A model generated the notes under the pieces. It saw only the letters and a program-made list of their open reading frames with translations, was not told the origin of the DNA and did no database searches. Below are positions 1 through 7,850 of a stretch of DNA of 64,000 bases, in pieces; the first letter of the stretch is position 1, and each line of letters opens with the position of its first letter. Where the stretch lies: NCBI GenBank assembly GCA_944390005.1, contig CALXOJ010000005.1, positions 1 to 64,000 of the forward strand, read 5' to 3'. Both the position numbers and the translations under genes were made by a program. This DNA comes from an uncultured Spirochaetota bacterium (GTDB lineage Bacteria > Spirochaetota > Spirochaetia > JAFGXN01).

Positions 1-5
1 GTAAA

Positions 6-69
6 GGCGCGGGAGGCTGCGAATTGCAGCGGAAAGCCCGGTGCGCGCCGCTTGCGGCGCGCACGCGCC
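6..69. other. GC-rich multi-hairpin element at the left edge
   Basis: Three nested inverted repeats are visible: an outer GGCGC/GCGCC pair (6-10 with 65-69), a hairpin GCTGC/GCAGC (16-20 with 26-30), and a perfect 11-bp hairpin with a 2-nt loop (41-51 with 54-64). Together they would fold as a three-way junction. It is followed by an A-rich stretch rather than a T-tract, so it is not a plain terminator on the + strand. It may be the 3' end of a structured RNA or of an upstream gene cut by the window edge. I cannot assign a family. Confidence 0.4.
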
Positions 70-118
70 CGAAAAAAATATGCTTTTACCTCGTCTGATT
101 TGAGTATAAAATTCAAAC

Positions 119-147
119 TTGCTCTTCATTTGTTTTTGATTTATAAT
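119..147 (+). promoter_or_regulatory. Promoter of pdp-deoC operon (leaderless type)
   Basis: A perfect TATAAT lies at 142-147, with a weak -35 (TTGCTC, 119-124) at 17-bp spacing. The -10 ends 6 nt before the ATG at 154, so transcription should begin at or next to the start codon. Confidence 0.6.
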
Positions 148-153
148 GCGAAC

Positions 154-1467
154 ATGAATATGGTTGATTTGATTCGCAAAAAGCGCGACTGCCAAACGCT
201 GTCGGCTGCTGAACTGCGCTTTATCGTCGACGGTTACGTTTCGGGTGCCATTTCCGACGAGCAGGCGGCGGCATTCTGCATGGCGGTGTGGTTCAACGGC
301 ATGGATGATGAGGAACTGTCGGCATTCACGGAGGCGATGCGGCTTTCCGGCGACACGCTTGATCTTTCGCCGCTGGGGATTACGGTTGACAAGCACTCAA
401 CGGGAGGTGTGGCCGATACGGTTTCGTTGATTGCTTTGCCGGTGGCGGCGGCGTGCGGCTGCCGTATTGCCAAAATGAGCGGCCGCGGACTCGGTTTTAC
501 CGGCGGCACGCTTGACAAGCTCGAATCAATTCCGGGTTTCCGCACGCGTCTTTCCGAAAAGGAGTTTTTTGCTACGGTTGAAAAATACGGTTTTTCGATT
601 ATCGGACAGTCGGAAGAGTTGGCGCCGGCTGACAAGAAATTCTATGCGCTGCGCGATGTGACGGCGACAGTCGATTCGATTCCGTTGATTGCTTCCAGTA
701 TCATGTCGAAGAAGCTGGCGTGCGGAGCCGACGCCTTGGTTCTCGATGTCAAAACCGGCAGCGGGGCGTTTATGAAAACGACGCGGGAAGCGTTTAAACT
801 GGCGCAACTCCTTACCCGTATCGGCCGCCTTGCCGGCAAACGGGTGACGGCGTTGGTGACGGATATGAATCAGCCGCCGGGAAAGGCGGTCGGCAACGCG
901 ATTGAAGTAACCGAAGCGTTTGAAATTCTCGGGGGAAAAACGCAGCCTCACTCCCGCTTGGAGCGGCTTTCTTTGCGCATCGCGTCCGAAATGATTCTGC
1001 TGTCGGGAAAGGCGGCGTCGCTGCAGGAGGCGGAGACCGTTGCCGAAGCGGCGCTGAGAGACGGCCGCGCTTTAAAGACATTCGCCGCTGTCATTGAAGC
1101 TCAGGGAGGCGATTCCGAAGCGGCGGTCGATCCGAAACGGCTGCCGCAAGCCGCGTTCCGTTTGACTGTGCACGCACGCGAAAGCGGATTCATAACCGCC
1201 GTCGACACGGAAGAGATCGGCCGCACGGCTATGGCGCTCGGAGCCGGCCGTTTGCGCAAAGAGGATAAAATCGACGCGGCGGCAGGACTCCGCTTTTATC
1301 CCGAAATCGGCAGCCGAATCGAAAAAGGCGAACCGATTGCCGAACTTTTCACCTCAAACGAAAGCATACTGACGCAAGCCGCCTCTCAAACGGAACGGGC
1401 GGTGATTGTCGGCAAGGAACCCGCAACGCCGCCGCCGCTTGTTTACGAAACGGAGGAAATACAGTGA
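154..1467 (+). CDS. pdp: Pyrimidine-nucleoside phosphorylase
   Basis: Cytosolic enzyme that splits uridine, thymidine or deoxyuridine with phosphate into base and (deoxy)ribose-1-phosphate. The 437-residue product has the family phosphate/nucleoside loop KHSTGGV (residues 80-86), the signature MSGRGLGFTGGTLDKLES (from residue 108) and a C-terminal lipoyl-like fold (FYPEIGSRIEKGE). The N-terminus matches the Bacillus Pdp type more than DeoA. The reading frame extends upstream to 52, but the ATG at 154 (or 160) is the start because homology begins there. No Shine-Dalgarno precedes it, and a TATAAT ends 6 nt upstream, suggesting a leaderless mRNA. The stop overlaps the deoC GTG (GTGA), so the two are translationally coupled in a deoxynucleoside salvage operon. 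Confidence 0.93.
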   Translation: MNMVDLIRKKRDCQTLSAAELRFIVDGYVSGAISDEQAAAFCMAVWFNGMDDEELSAFTEAMRLSGDTLDLSPLGITVDKHSTGGVADTVSLIALPVAAACGCRIAKMSGRGLGFTGGTLDKLESIPGFRTRLSEKEFFATVEKYGFSIIGQSEELAPADKKFYALRDVTATVDSIPLIASSIMSKKLACGADALVLDVKTGSGAFMKTTREAFKLAQLLTRIGRLAGKRVTALVTDMNQPPGKAVGNAIEVTEAFEILGGKTQPHSRLERLSLRIASEMILLSGKAASLQEAETVAEAALRDGRALKTFAAVIEAQGGDSEAAVDPKRLPQAAFRLTVHARESGFITAVDTEEIGRTAMALGAGRLRKEDKIDAAAGLRFYPEIGSRIEKGEPIAELFTSNESILTQAASQTERAVIVGKEPATPPPLVYETEEIQ

Positions 1468-2168
1468 GCGAATTTCAATCCGAACAGCCGTTTGATTTGG
1501 CGCCGTTTATCGATCACACACTTTTAAAGGCGTCAGCCGTCGAAGCCGACATTCGGCGGCTGTGCAGCGAAGCGCGTGCCTTCGGCTTTGCAGCCGTTTG
1601 CGTCAATCCGCTGTTTGTCAACGCAGCGAAACGGTTTCTCGTCGGCAGCGGCGTAAAAACCGCTTCCGTCGTCGGTTTTCCCCTCGGCGCATCAACCGCT
1701 GCAGCGAAGGCGTTTGAAACCCGTCGAGCCGTTGAAGACGGAGCCGATGAAATCGATACGGTCATTTCGTTGGCGGCGGCGAAAGAACACCGTTACGGCG
1801 ACATCACTGCAGAAACGGCGGCTGTCGTCGAAGCAGCCGGCAAAGATGTTCCTGTTAAAGTGATTTTGGAAATGTGCGAACTCACCGAAGAGGAAAAACC
1901 GGCTGTCTGCCGTGCCGCATTGGTGGGCGGAGCCGCTTTTTTGAAGACCTCCACCGGATTCGGCCGCGGCGGAGCCCGTGCTGAAGATGTGCGTTTGATG
2001 GCGGCGATTTGCCGTGAATACGGCGGAGAACGGCTGCCCTTAGTGAAAGCGGCCGGCGGCATTCGCACGCGGGAAGAGGCACTGCAAATGATTGCCGCCG
2101 GAGCCTCGCGTATCGGAACATCCGCAGGAACCGTCATCTGCGCACCGCAGCCTGAAACAAGGAGCTAA
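1464..2168 (+). CDS. deoC: Deoxyribose-phosphate aldolase
   Basis: Class I aldolase converting 2-deoxyribose-5-phosphate to glyceraldehyde-3-phosphate and acetaldehyde. With the preceding phosphorylase it lets the cell use deoxynucleosides as carbon source. The 234-residue TIM barrel shows IDHTLLKA at the N-terminus, VGFPLGA (70-76), the Schiff-base lysine K161 in FLKTSTGFG and the second catalytic lysine K195 in VKAAGGIRT. The start is GTG, overlapping the pdp stop by 4 bp (GTGA). A thioredoxin-like gene follows 2 bp after the stop. Confidence 0.96.
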   Translation: MSEFQSEQPFDLAPFIDHTLLKASAVEADIRRLCSEARAFGFAAVCVNPLFVNAAKRFLVGSGVKTASVVGFPLGASTAAAKAFETRRAVEDGADEIDTVISLAAAKEHRYGDITAETAAVVEAAGKDVPVKVILEMCELTEEEKPAVCRAALVGGAAFLKTSTGFGRGGARAEDVRLMAAICREYGGERLPLVKAAGGIRTREEALQMIAAGASRIGTSAGTVICAPQPETRS

Positions 2169-2170
2169 AA

Positions 2171-2518
2171 ATGAAAAAACTAACCGAAGAGCAAATGAAC
2201 TTTTTTTTGAAAAACGGGGAATTTTCCGCCGAAGTGATTGCTTCCGCACCAAACACCGCGGTCGTTTTAACCCAGGACTGGTGCCCGCAATGGACGATGA
2301 TGAAACGCTACCTTTCAGAGATAACCGAAGCGGCTGTCTTCTTTATCGAATACAATCGCGAAGCGCGCGCAAACGAATACATGCATGCCAAAGAGACGAT
2401 TTTCGGCAACGATTTGATTCCTTACGTTCGCTATTACCGCAACGGCGAGTTCGTCGGCGACTCGAATTTCGTTTTCAAAGATAATTTTCTCGATTTCTTT
2501 AAAAAAACCTCCGATTGA
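2171..2518 (+). CDS. Thioredoxin-fold protein with a single-cysteine CPQW site
   Basis: A 115-residue cytosolic protein with the thioredoxin strand-loop pattern (TAVVLTQDWCPQWTMM) and a later cis-Pro-like region (LIPYVRYYRNGEF). The active-site position reads W37-C38-P39-Q40-W41, so the resolving cysteine of a CxxC site is replaced by Trp and C38 is the only cysteine. Normal dithiol exchange is therefore unlikely; a monothiol or structural role is possible. It is last in the pdp-deoC operon, 2 bp after deoC, with a good AAGGAG site. The substrate is unknown, and the link to nucleoside salvage is only by position. Confidence 0.8.
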   Translation: MKKLTEEQMNFFLKNGEFSAEVIASAPNTAVVLTQDWCPQWTMMKRYLSEITEAAVFFIEYNREARANEYMHAKETIFGNDLIPYVRYYRNGEFVGDSNFVFKDNFLDFFKKTSD

Positions 2519-2543
2519 TTCTTTCTTTTAAAATTGTTACTAT
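2515..2543 (+). promoter_or_regulatory. Promoter of the cyclophilin-FKBP gene
   Basis: TTGATT (2515-2520) and TACTAT (2538-2543) are separated by 17 bp, 26 bp before the ATG at 2570. The -35 overlaps the end of the upstream gene. Confidence 0.55.
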
Positions 2544-2569
2544 AAACAAACTCAATAAAGGAGATAAAA

Positions 2570-3616
2570 ATGGAAAAACTGAAGCAGATTTTAACCGCCT
2601 GCCTTTTTTTGATTTTACCGCTGTGCGGCTGTGCCGACAGTGAAGCCGAGGAAGTGCGGCAGCGCTACGCCTCTTTGCCCGACGGACTTTACGCCGTCAT
2701 CGTAACCGATAAAGGCGATATCGTTTTGCAGCTTTATTTCGAAGAAACACCGATGACCGTCGCCAATTTCGTCGGTTTGGCGGAGGGAACCATCCGCACC
2801 ACTTACCGCGAAGGAAAGCCGTTTTACGATGGTTTGACCTTTCACCGCGTCGTTGACGGTTTTGTCATCCAAGGCGGCGATCCGAAAGGAAACGGAACCG
2901 GCGGTCCGGGGTACAAATTCCGCGATGAATTTGTCTACGAGCTGAAGCATGATTCGGAAGGTGTGCTTTCCATGGCCAACAGCGGTCCGAACACCAACGG
3001 AAGCCAGTTTTTCATCACGCTTTCGGCAACGCCTCACCTCGATTACATTCACACTGTTTTCGGTAAGGTGGTTGAAGGAATGGACGTTGTCAAACAAATC
3101 AAACAGGGCGATGAAATGAAACGAGTCATTATCGTGCGCAACGGCGAAAAAGCCGAAAAATTCATCGTTGATGACGAGGTTTTCACCAAACACCGCTCCA
3201 CTCTTTCGGAACGGCGCCGGATTTTCGAAGAAAAAATGAATGAAAACGTCTTGGCTCAGGTCGGAAAGGATTTCGGTAAAGCGATAGAAGCCGCCAACGG
3301 AATCCGTTACATCGTTGAGAAAAACGGCGACGGTCCCCGCCCTCAAACGGGAAACACAGTGACCGTTCACTACACCGGCCGCCTGACAGACGGTCAGATT
3401 TTTGACAGCAGCGTCGGCCGCGCTCCGTTTACGTTTCAAGTCGGAACAGGACAAGTCATCAAAGGCTGGGATCAGATGGTCGGAGAAATGCGGAAAGGCG
3501 AAAAACGCAAAGTTCTGCTTCCCCCCGACATGGCTTACGGCAGCCGCGGCGCCGGCCCTATTCCGCCGAATTCGTGGCTGGTGTTTGAAATCGAAGTTTT
3601 GGACATTGCCGAATAA
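2570..3616 (+). CDS. Dual-family peptidyl-prolyl isomerase lipoprotein (cyclophilin + FKBP)
   Basis: A 348-residue envelope foldase. A signal peptide with lipobox LCGC predicts lipidation at C21. Residues about 40-190 are a cyclophilin domain ([14 protein letters not shown] with the catalytic Arg, then GSQFFITL and [10 protein letters not shown]; His in place of the cyclosporin-binding Trp, as in many bacterial cyclophilins). After a linker, residues about 255-348 are an FKBP domain ([43 protein letters not shown]). Both domains appear complete. Fusions of the two isomerase families in this order are known from Treponema and a few other organisms, which supports a spirochaete origin. It has its own promoter, a GGAG site and a strong terminator, so it is monocistronic. 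It probably folds outer-envelope or periplasmic proteins. Confidence 0.94.
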   Translation: MEKLKQILTACLFLILPLCGCADSEAEEVRQRYASLPDGLYAVIVTDKGDIVLQLYFEETPMTVANFVGLAEGTIRTTYREGKPFYDGLTFHRVVDGFVIQGGDPKGNGTGGPGYKFRDEFVYELKHDSEGVLSMANSGPNTNGSQFFITLSATPHLDYIHTVFGKVVEGMDVVKQIKQGDEMKRVIIVRNGEKAEKFIVDDEVFTKHRSTLSERRRIFEEKMNENVLAQVGKDFGKAIEAANGIRYIVEKNGDGPRPQTGNTVTVHYTGRLTDGQIFDSSVGRAPFTFQVGTGQVIKGWDQMVGEMRKGEKRKVLLPPDMAYGSRGAGPIPPNSWLVFEIEVLDIAE

Positions 3617-3621
3617 CATAA

Positions 3622-3657
3622 ATAAAAACCCGAGCTATAAAGCTCGGGTTTTTATTT
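3622..3657. terminator. Bidirectional rho-independent terminator
   Basis: CCCGAGCT (3629-3636) pairs with AGCTCGGG (3641-3648) around ATAA, with an A-tract before and TTTTT after. It ends the isomerase gene and can also serve the convergent lipoprotein gene at 3825. Confidence 0.9.
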
Positions 3658-3824
3658 TTAAATTAAACAGTCGTCAGAACTCCAACCGGAAAACCGATCG
3701 GATTCATAACGCGCTCTGTTGATTTTACGGATAATGTCAGCGAATCGAGGCAGGGCTGCCGCTCATTATCTTAAAATATCAAACAGATGCGGTCGGTTGA
3801 TCGAAAATAACTTTCTTTTACCGC

Positions 3825-4121
3825 TTATTTAATGTACTTAATAGCCAAACCGCTCAATGCGTAATGGCGTCCGTTCCATGCACTTTCCACCCAGATGTTG
3901 ACAACGTCGTCGCAATCGGGGTACTCGGCTTTGGCTTTTTCAAACAACTTAATGTATCCGTTTGCTAACTTCGGTTCATCAAGAATGACTCGCCCCAATA
4001 CTTCGTATTCAACGCCGACAGGGAAAGGATTAGCGGGTGTAATCGGTTTCGGAACTGTTCGGCAGCCAAAAAACATCAATCCGGTAAGAAGCGCCAAAAT
4101 AACAGCAATTTTTCTTTTCAT
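3825..4121 (-). CDS. Small predicted lipoprotein
   Basis: A 98-residue protein with an N-terminal hydrophobic segment ending FFGC, so lipidation at C20 is predicted although Phe at -2/-3 is a relaxed, spirochaete-like lipobox. The mature part is alpha/beta with YEVLGRVI near its start and a C-terminal VVNIWVES...YALSGLAIKYIK, resembling small heavy-metal-binding-like or TRL-like envelope proteins, but I cannot assign a family. It is preceded by AAGGAG and lies 29 bp downstream of the next lipoprotein gene, with which it is probably co-transcribed. Confidence 0.75.
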   Translation of the reverse strand: MKRKIAVILALLTGLMFFGCRTVPKPITPANPFPVGVEYEVLGRVILDEPKLANGYIKLFEKAKAEYPDCDDVVNIWVESAWNGRHYALSGLAIKYIK

Positions 4122-4150
4122 TTTAAAACTCCTTTATCGTTTTTATTTTA

Positions 4151-4816
4151 CTACGGCAGCCGATTACGGGAACTCCACGCCTCATACGGAGAAACGTACT
4201 CCTGCCCGTTGATTTTAACGCTGTAATCTGTCAGTGCCGGGCTGACCGCATTTGTGCTGACGCTTGCTTTAATCGAAACAAAAACCTCGCCCTCGTAAAC
4301 AACGCTGTTATCGCTTTCTTTGACAACTTTGACAGTCAATCCTTTACCGCCGGCATTGCCGATTTCCATATTTTCTTCCGCGTATCGAGAAGCGTTGGTT
4401 CTTCCCCAACTGACTACTTCATCCTCAACGTAAACGCCGCCCGTCACCGTCACAGTTACTCCCTCTGTCGACAAACCTGTCAACGAATCCGTAACGGCTT
4501 TTTCTGTCAACCAAATTTTGGTTGAAAACTGATAATCGATCAAAGAAGCGTTGTAAACCGCCTTGTCGCGCGCTTTTACCCCGAGCGTTGAAGAAGCCGT
4601 GTAATTACCGACGGACCCGTTTGCATCAAGCACAAAATCGCCGTCCTCGTTTTTCTCTGTAACGTTGTTAAAGCCGGATACGACTTGACCGCCCAAATCA
4701 TACATCACCTGCTGCAAAACCAACATTGTGTCATTGCTTTCGATTTTCTCGCCGCCGACTCCGGGACAGGAAACCAACAAGAAAGAAACAGTAACTGCCG
4801 CTAAAAATTTTTTCAT
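4151..4816 (-). CDS. Predicted lipoprotein, 221 residues
   Basis: The start is the ATG at 4816, which has GAGGAG upstream; an upstream in-frame ATG lacks a site. The signal peptide ends LLVSC (C17). The mature protein is rich in Thr, Val and Gly with alternating beta-strand pattern (TVTVTGGVYVEDEV, LTVKVVKES), and ends in a short aromatic tail. It has no recognised domain. A promoter with TATAAT (4844-4849) lies directly upstream, so with the 3825 gene it forms a two-gene unit separate from the larger lipoprotein operon that ends at the 4913-4932 terminator. A surface or periplasmic structural role is a guess from composition. Confidence 0.8.
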   Translation of the reverse strand: MKKFLAAVTVSFLLVSCPGVGGEKIESNDTMLVLQQVMYDLGGQVVSGFNNVTEKNEDGDFVLDANGSVGNYTASSTLGVKARDKAVYNASLIDYQFSTKIWLTEKAVTDSLTGLSTEGVTVTVTGGVYVEDEVVSWGRTNASRYAEENMEIGNAGGKGLTVKVVKESDNSVVYEGEVFVSIKASVSTNAVSPALTDYSVKINGQEYVSPYEAWSSRNRLP

Positions 4817-4843
4817 AAGATCTCCTCTTAATTTTGTTTTACC

Positions 4844-4872
4844 ATTATACAATCAAATAAACAAAAGAACAA
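4844..4872 (-). promoter_or_regulatory. Promoter of the 4151/3825 lipoprotein pair
   Basis: On the minus strand, TTGTTC (4867-4872) and a perfect TATAAT (4844-4849) are 17 bp apart, 28 nt before the ATG at 4816. Confidence 0.6.
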
Positions 4873-4910
4873 GTCTCTCTGCGGAGAAGACGGAAGTCCA
4901 AGATTAAGGA

Positions 4911-4934
4911 AAAGCGCCCCTGAAGGGGCGCTCA
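4911..4934 (-). terminator. Terminator of the five-gene lipoprotein operon
   Basis: AGCGCCCC (4913-4920) pairs with GGGGCGCT (4925-4932) around a 4-nt loop. On the minus strand it is followed by TTTTCC and lies a few bases after the stop at 4939. Confidence 0.85.
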
Positions 4935-4938
4935 AAAA

Positions 4939-7410
4939 TCACTCGGTTTCACTCCATGTGACAGCACCGCTGCTCAAATTGTATTTATAAAATCCCTGCG
5001 GACTGTCGGGATCAGTCAAAGTTTTTTTACCGGGCCATGTGACGGGAATGATGCGGATATTGGAGATAAATCCGCCGTAATCGTTTTCCCATTCATCAGA
5101 ACCGTTGACTTGAATTGTGACATTGACTGCGGTAATGCTGCCTCCCGTCACTTTTACCGTGTCATCGTTTTTGATCATCCAGGTAGAACGAAAATCTTTT
5201 GCTCCTCCTTTATTTGTGACGGACGGGTGGGAGGCCAACAGGTGCCACATATGGGCTTCGTTCTTTTCGTCTGTATTTGCATCGGGGAAAAAGATTCCTT
5301 TCTCCTGAGAGGCGTATGTGCTTATCACAGAAGTCTGACCGCCAAAAGTTCCGGATCCTCCGGTACGCGAAAAAGTCACGCTGCGCTGCTGCGCTGCTCC
5401 GTAGGTGCTATCGTGAGCCGCGTAATTTGCCGCATCATATCCGAAGCAATAACTCACACCGTTGTACAGATTGACGTTCCGGTTGGCTTCAGTCAATTCA
5501 ATTGTGAAGCGGATATTGGTTATCCAGGCGTCATTCGGCCATCCCACAACAACATGCCGTGTTCCCGAAAAGAGCAGGGCGCTGATTTGGGAATTTGTCG
5601 CCGGGAATTTGACCCCGCCGACAATCAAATTACCTTCGTTGTAAGCCGGAAAAGAGTCAAACGTCTGAGTATTTTCCGACCAAGTCGACGTCCACCGCCA
5701 GTATCTGTCGGCGCCGTCGACGTATCCCCACTTATCCGGATCGGTCGGCTGCATCTTCCACCAACTGCCGGAAGCGGTTCCGTCCCAATTCATTCCGTTC
5801 CACTGAGCGTTTACGCCGTCAAAATCGGCATTCAGCAAATTGTTCTGCATGTAATTGGTCCCGCCGCTCGGATTGTTCAGCGGCGAGCCGACTGTCACCT
5901 TGGCTGTTTTTGTTGTCGCCGAAGCGGAAGGCTCATCCGGCGCCAAAAGCGGAGCAGTGAAATCGACATTGAAAGAACCCTGAACCAACGCGTTGGAAAT
6001 CTTTTCGAGCGTCAAACCGGAACAGTAGCCTTCCTGCCCTGAGTTGTCGCGGTAACGCAGCTGCTTCTCAGTTCCGATCGAATCGGCACCGAAGGCGATC
6101 TGCGGATTGCCGACAAGAATTTCCGCCGGCGTGGTGTCAACCAGACGAACCGAAATAGGCAAAGACGATGTGTTTCCGGTGTTATCCGTCGCCTTAAAGG
6201 TGACTGCTTTGATATTGACAGACGATCGCGGATCATTGTAATCGTAAATGTCAAGACTGCCTCCCTTTGTCCATTCCAAAGCAGTTTGAAGGGCAGCGTA
6301 TTCAACCGTCAGCTCCTGTAAAAGCGGTTGATTGTTGTCATCATTCGGTATGGAATTCGGCGTAAATGGTTTTGCTGCTGTATTCGCTCCCCAACTGTTG
6401 TCCCAAACAGTAACATCCAAAGATTCTAAAAGTTCGGTCCAAGCGGGGGTATTATTGCTCCACATGTCGACTTCAAGTTCATAAGGGCCTTCCGTGCCGA
6501 CCGTAATGACAGGCGGCTCCGCGTCGGCGACAATGGCAACAAAGAAAGAAGGCAGCGGTACGGGTACATTTCCGTCGTTGTCGGAAACGGTCAAAAAAAG
6601 TTCGTATATCGTGCCATCAACAGGTTCTGCTTTCAGTGCCTCCAAAAATCCACTCGCAGTCAGCGAAGTTTCATCAACGCGCACTTTATAAGAAATGTCG
6701 CCGTCCTCCAAATCAAACGCCCGGAACAGCGGCAAAGAGTCGTAAAAATACGATTCCGCCTCTATCGAAGCATCACTTGAAAGATTTTGAATTTGAAACG
6801 GACTTTCTTCCGAAGAACCCATTTCCGGTATAATGATCCTCGGAGAAGAAGATTCAAGAACGTAAACAAAAAGAGAAGCAGAACCGGAAATACCGGATGC
6901 ATCGGTGACGGAATAAGAGACAATATAGGTACCGACTTTCGAAGTATCAACGGAAGAGGCGTCAACGGCGATTGAGTCGGAGATGTCAGTACCATCGTAA
7001 GCGAGAGCGGATGCAGAAGGCGGTGTGAACTCTGTTCCGAGTTTGACCAATAACGGATTCGAACCCGCTATGGTGATTTCGGGAGCAAAAGCATCGCCAA
7101 CGTTGACAACACGGTAAACCGGATCCGCTTTGACGCCTTTGCGGTCAACGGCGGTGTAAGAAATTTGATAAGAGCCTTCTTTTCCCATATTCAAATCGGA
7201 AATATCACGGCGTACAAGGGAGGTGACATCGTTTCCGTCGACGTCGGTTGCGGTATAACCGTACTCGATATAGGTATCATTGATATTGAAAAAGACTTCC
7301 GTCGGCCCAATCAGATCGATACGCGGCGCCACATCAATATTGCGTCCGCTGTCTTCGGGACACGCAGTCATCAACAGCAAAATCAAAAATGGAACAACCG
7401 TTTTTTTCAT
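4939..7410 (-). CDS. Large lipoprotein with DUF5011-like Ig repeats
   Basis: An 823-residue protein whose signal peptide ends LLMTAC (C17 lipidated). Two tandem Ig-like repeats of the DUF5011 type cover roughly residues 28-105 and 110-185; both begin with a proline-led strand (APRIDLIG, APEITIAG) and contain YTATDVDG or the paired YSVTDASG. A further beta-rich section follows to about 430 with DNDGNVP and ATDNTGNT motifs typical of bacterial surface Ig domains. The C-terminal half is rich in Trp, Tyr and Asn (around 520-700), a composition often seen in glycan-binding modules, but no family is clear. It is last in a five-gene operon: its ATG overlaps the upstream stop by 4 bp (ATGA), with AAGGAGG before it. 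Confidence 0.85.
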   Translation of the reverse strand: MKKTVVPFLILLLMTACPEDSGRNIDVAPRIDLIGPTEVFFNINDTYIEYGYTATDVDGNDVTSLVRRDISDLNMGKEGSYQISYTAVDRKGVKADPVYRVVNVGDAFAPEITIAGSNPLLVKLGTEFTPPSASALAYDGTDISDSIAVDASSVDTSKVGTYIVSYSVTDASGISGSASLFVYVLESSSPRIIIPEMGSSEESPFQIQNLSSDASIEAESYFYDSLPLFRAFDLEDGDISYKVRVDETSLTASGFLEALKAEPVDGTIYELFLTVSDNDGNVPVPLPSFFVAIVADAEPPVITVGTEGPYELEVDMWSNNTPAWTELLESLDVTVWDNSWGANTAAKPFTPNSIPNDDNNQPLLQELTVEYAALQTALEWTKGGSLDIYDYNDPRSSVNIKAVTFKATDNTGNTSSLPISVRLVDTTPAEILVGNPQIAFGADSIGTEKQLRYRDNSGQEGYCSGLTLEKISNALVQGSFNVDFTAPLLAPDEPSASATTKTAKVTVGSPLNNPSGGTNYMQNNLLNADFDGVNAQWNGMNWDGTASGSWWKMQPTDPDKWGYVDGADRYWRWTSTWSENTQTFDSFPAYNEGNLIVGGVKFPATNSQISALLFSGTRHVVVGWPNDAWITNIRFTIELTEANRNVNLYNGVSYCFGYDAANYAAHDSTYGAAQQRSVTFSRTGGSGTFGGQTSVISTYASQEKGIFFPDANTDEKNEAHMWHLLASHPSVTNKGGAKDFRSTWMIKNDDTVKVTGGSITAVNVTIQVNGSDEWENDYGGFISNIRIIPVTWPGKKTLTDPDSPQGFYKYNLSSGAVTWSETE

Positions 7411-7838
7411 TCGTCAGCCTCCTTTTGCGAATCCTTCTCTTTTTCGACTCGATAATAATACGAAACTCCCGACCCTTCAAGCGCCAAAACCCGTTTATCA
7501 AAAGAGAGTGTCATCTTATATGAATAAATAATAGGATCTTCGCCATCCGGGGTCAATGTTAAAATTTCCCACTTTTGCCCGTAATCGTATGAGCGGCGAA
7601 CGTTATACGTACCCGTTACCGGTTCTACAATATCGGTACCCTGAATTTGACGAGTCCAATTGAAACGGAATTTTCCTTTTTCATAATACAAATCGAGAGT
7701 TTCCGTAATGTCTCCGCTCTCCAAGACCCAAAGGTCGATCAATCCCGCCGTGGTGGCGGCGTTATATCCGTCCGGACGGCACGATCCGAACACCGCCGCT
7801 ATTTGCAAAACTGCCAAAAACAAAATCATTTTTTTCAT
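7407..7838 (-). CDS. Small beta-rich lipoprotein (lipocalin-like)
   Basis: A 143-residue protein with signal peptide ending VFGSC (C20). The mature part starts with GLIDLWVLESGDITETLDLYY and alternates strands through GTYNVRRSYDYG to YYYRVEKEK, like small lipocalin-type domains that report 'W...G.W' strands. It resembles the product at 12172-12588 in size, topology and motif order, so the two may be paralogues within the operon. A GGAG site overlaps the end of the upstream gene (12-bp gap), and its own stop overlaps the next start by 4 bp. Function unknown. Confidence 0.8.
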   Translation of the reverse strand: MKKMILFLAVLQIAAVFGSCRPDGYNAATTAGLIDLWVLESGDITETLDLYYEKGKFRFNWTRQIQGTDIVEPVTGTYNVRRSYDYGQKWEILTLTPDGEDPIIYSYKMTLSFDKRVLALEGSGVSYYYRVEKEKDSQKEADE

Positions 7839-7850
7839 CTCTATCAGCTC

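Noticed and set aside
52-153. 34-residue extension of the pyrimidine-nucleoside phosphorylase
   Set aside because: It includes the -10 box and a GC-rich hairpin; homologues start at 154 or 160.
2615-3619. 334-codon frame antisense to the prolyl isomerase gene
   Set aside because: It is a shadow of the true gene; the translation is Phe/His/Arg-rich with no family similarity, and no ribosome-binding site is visible.
5110-6042. 310-codon frame antisense to the DUF5011-like lipoprotein gene
   Set aside because: Shadow frame; composition unlike the real proteins of the window.
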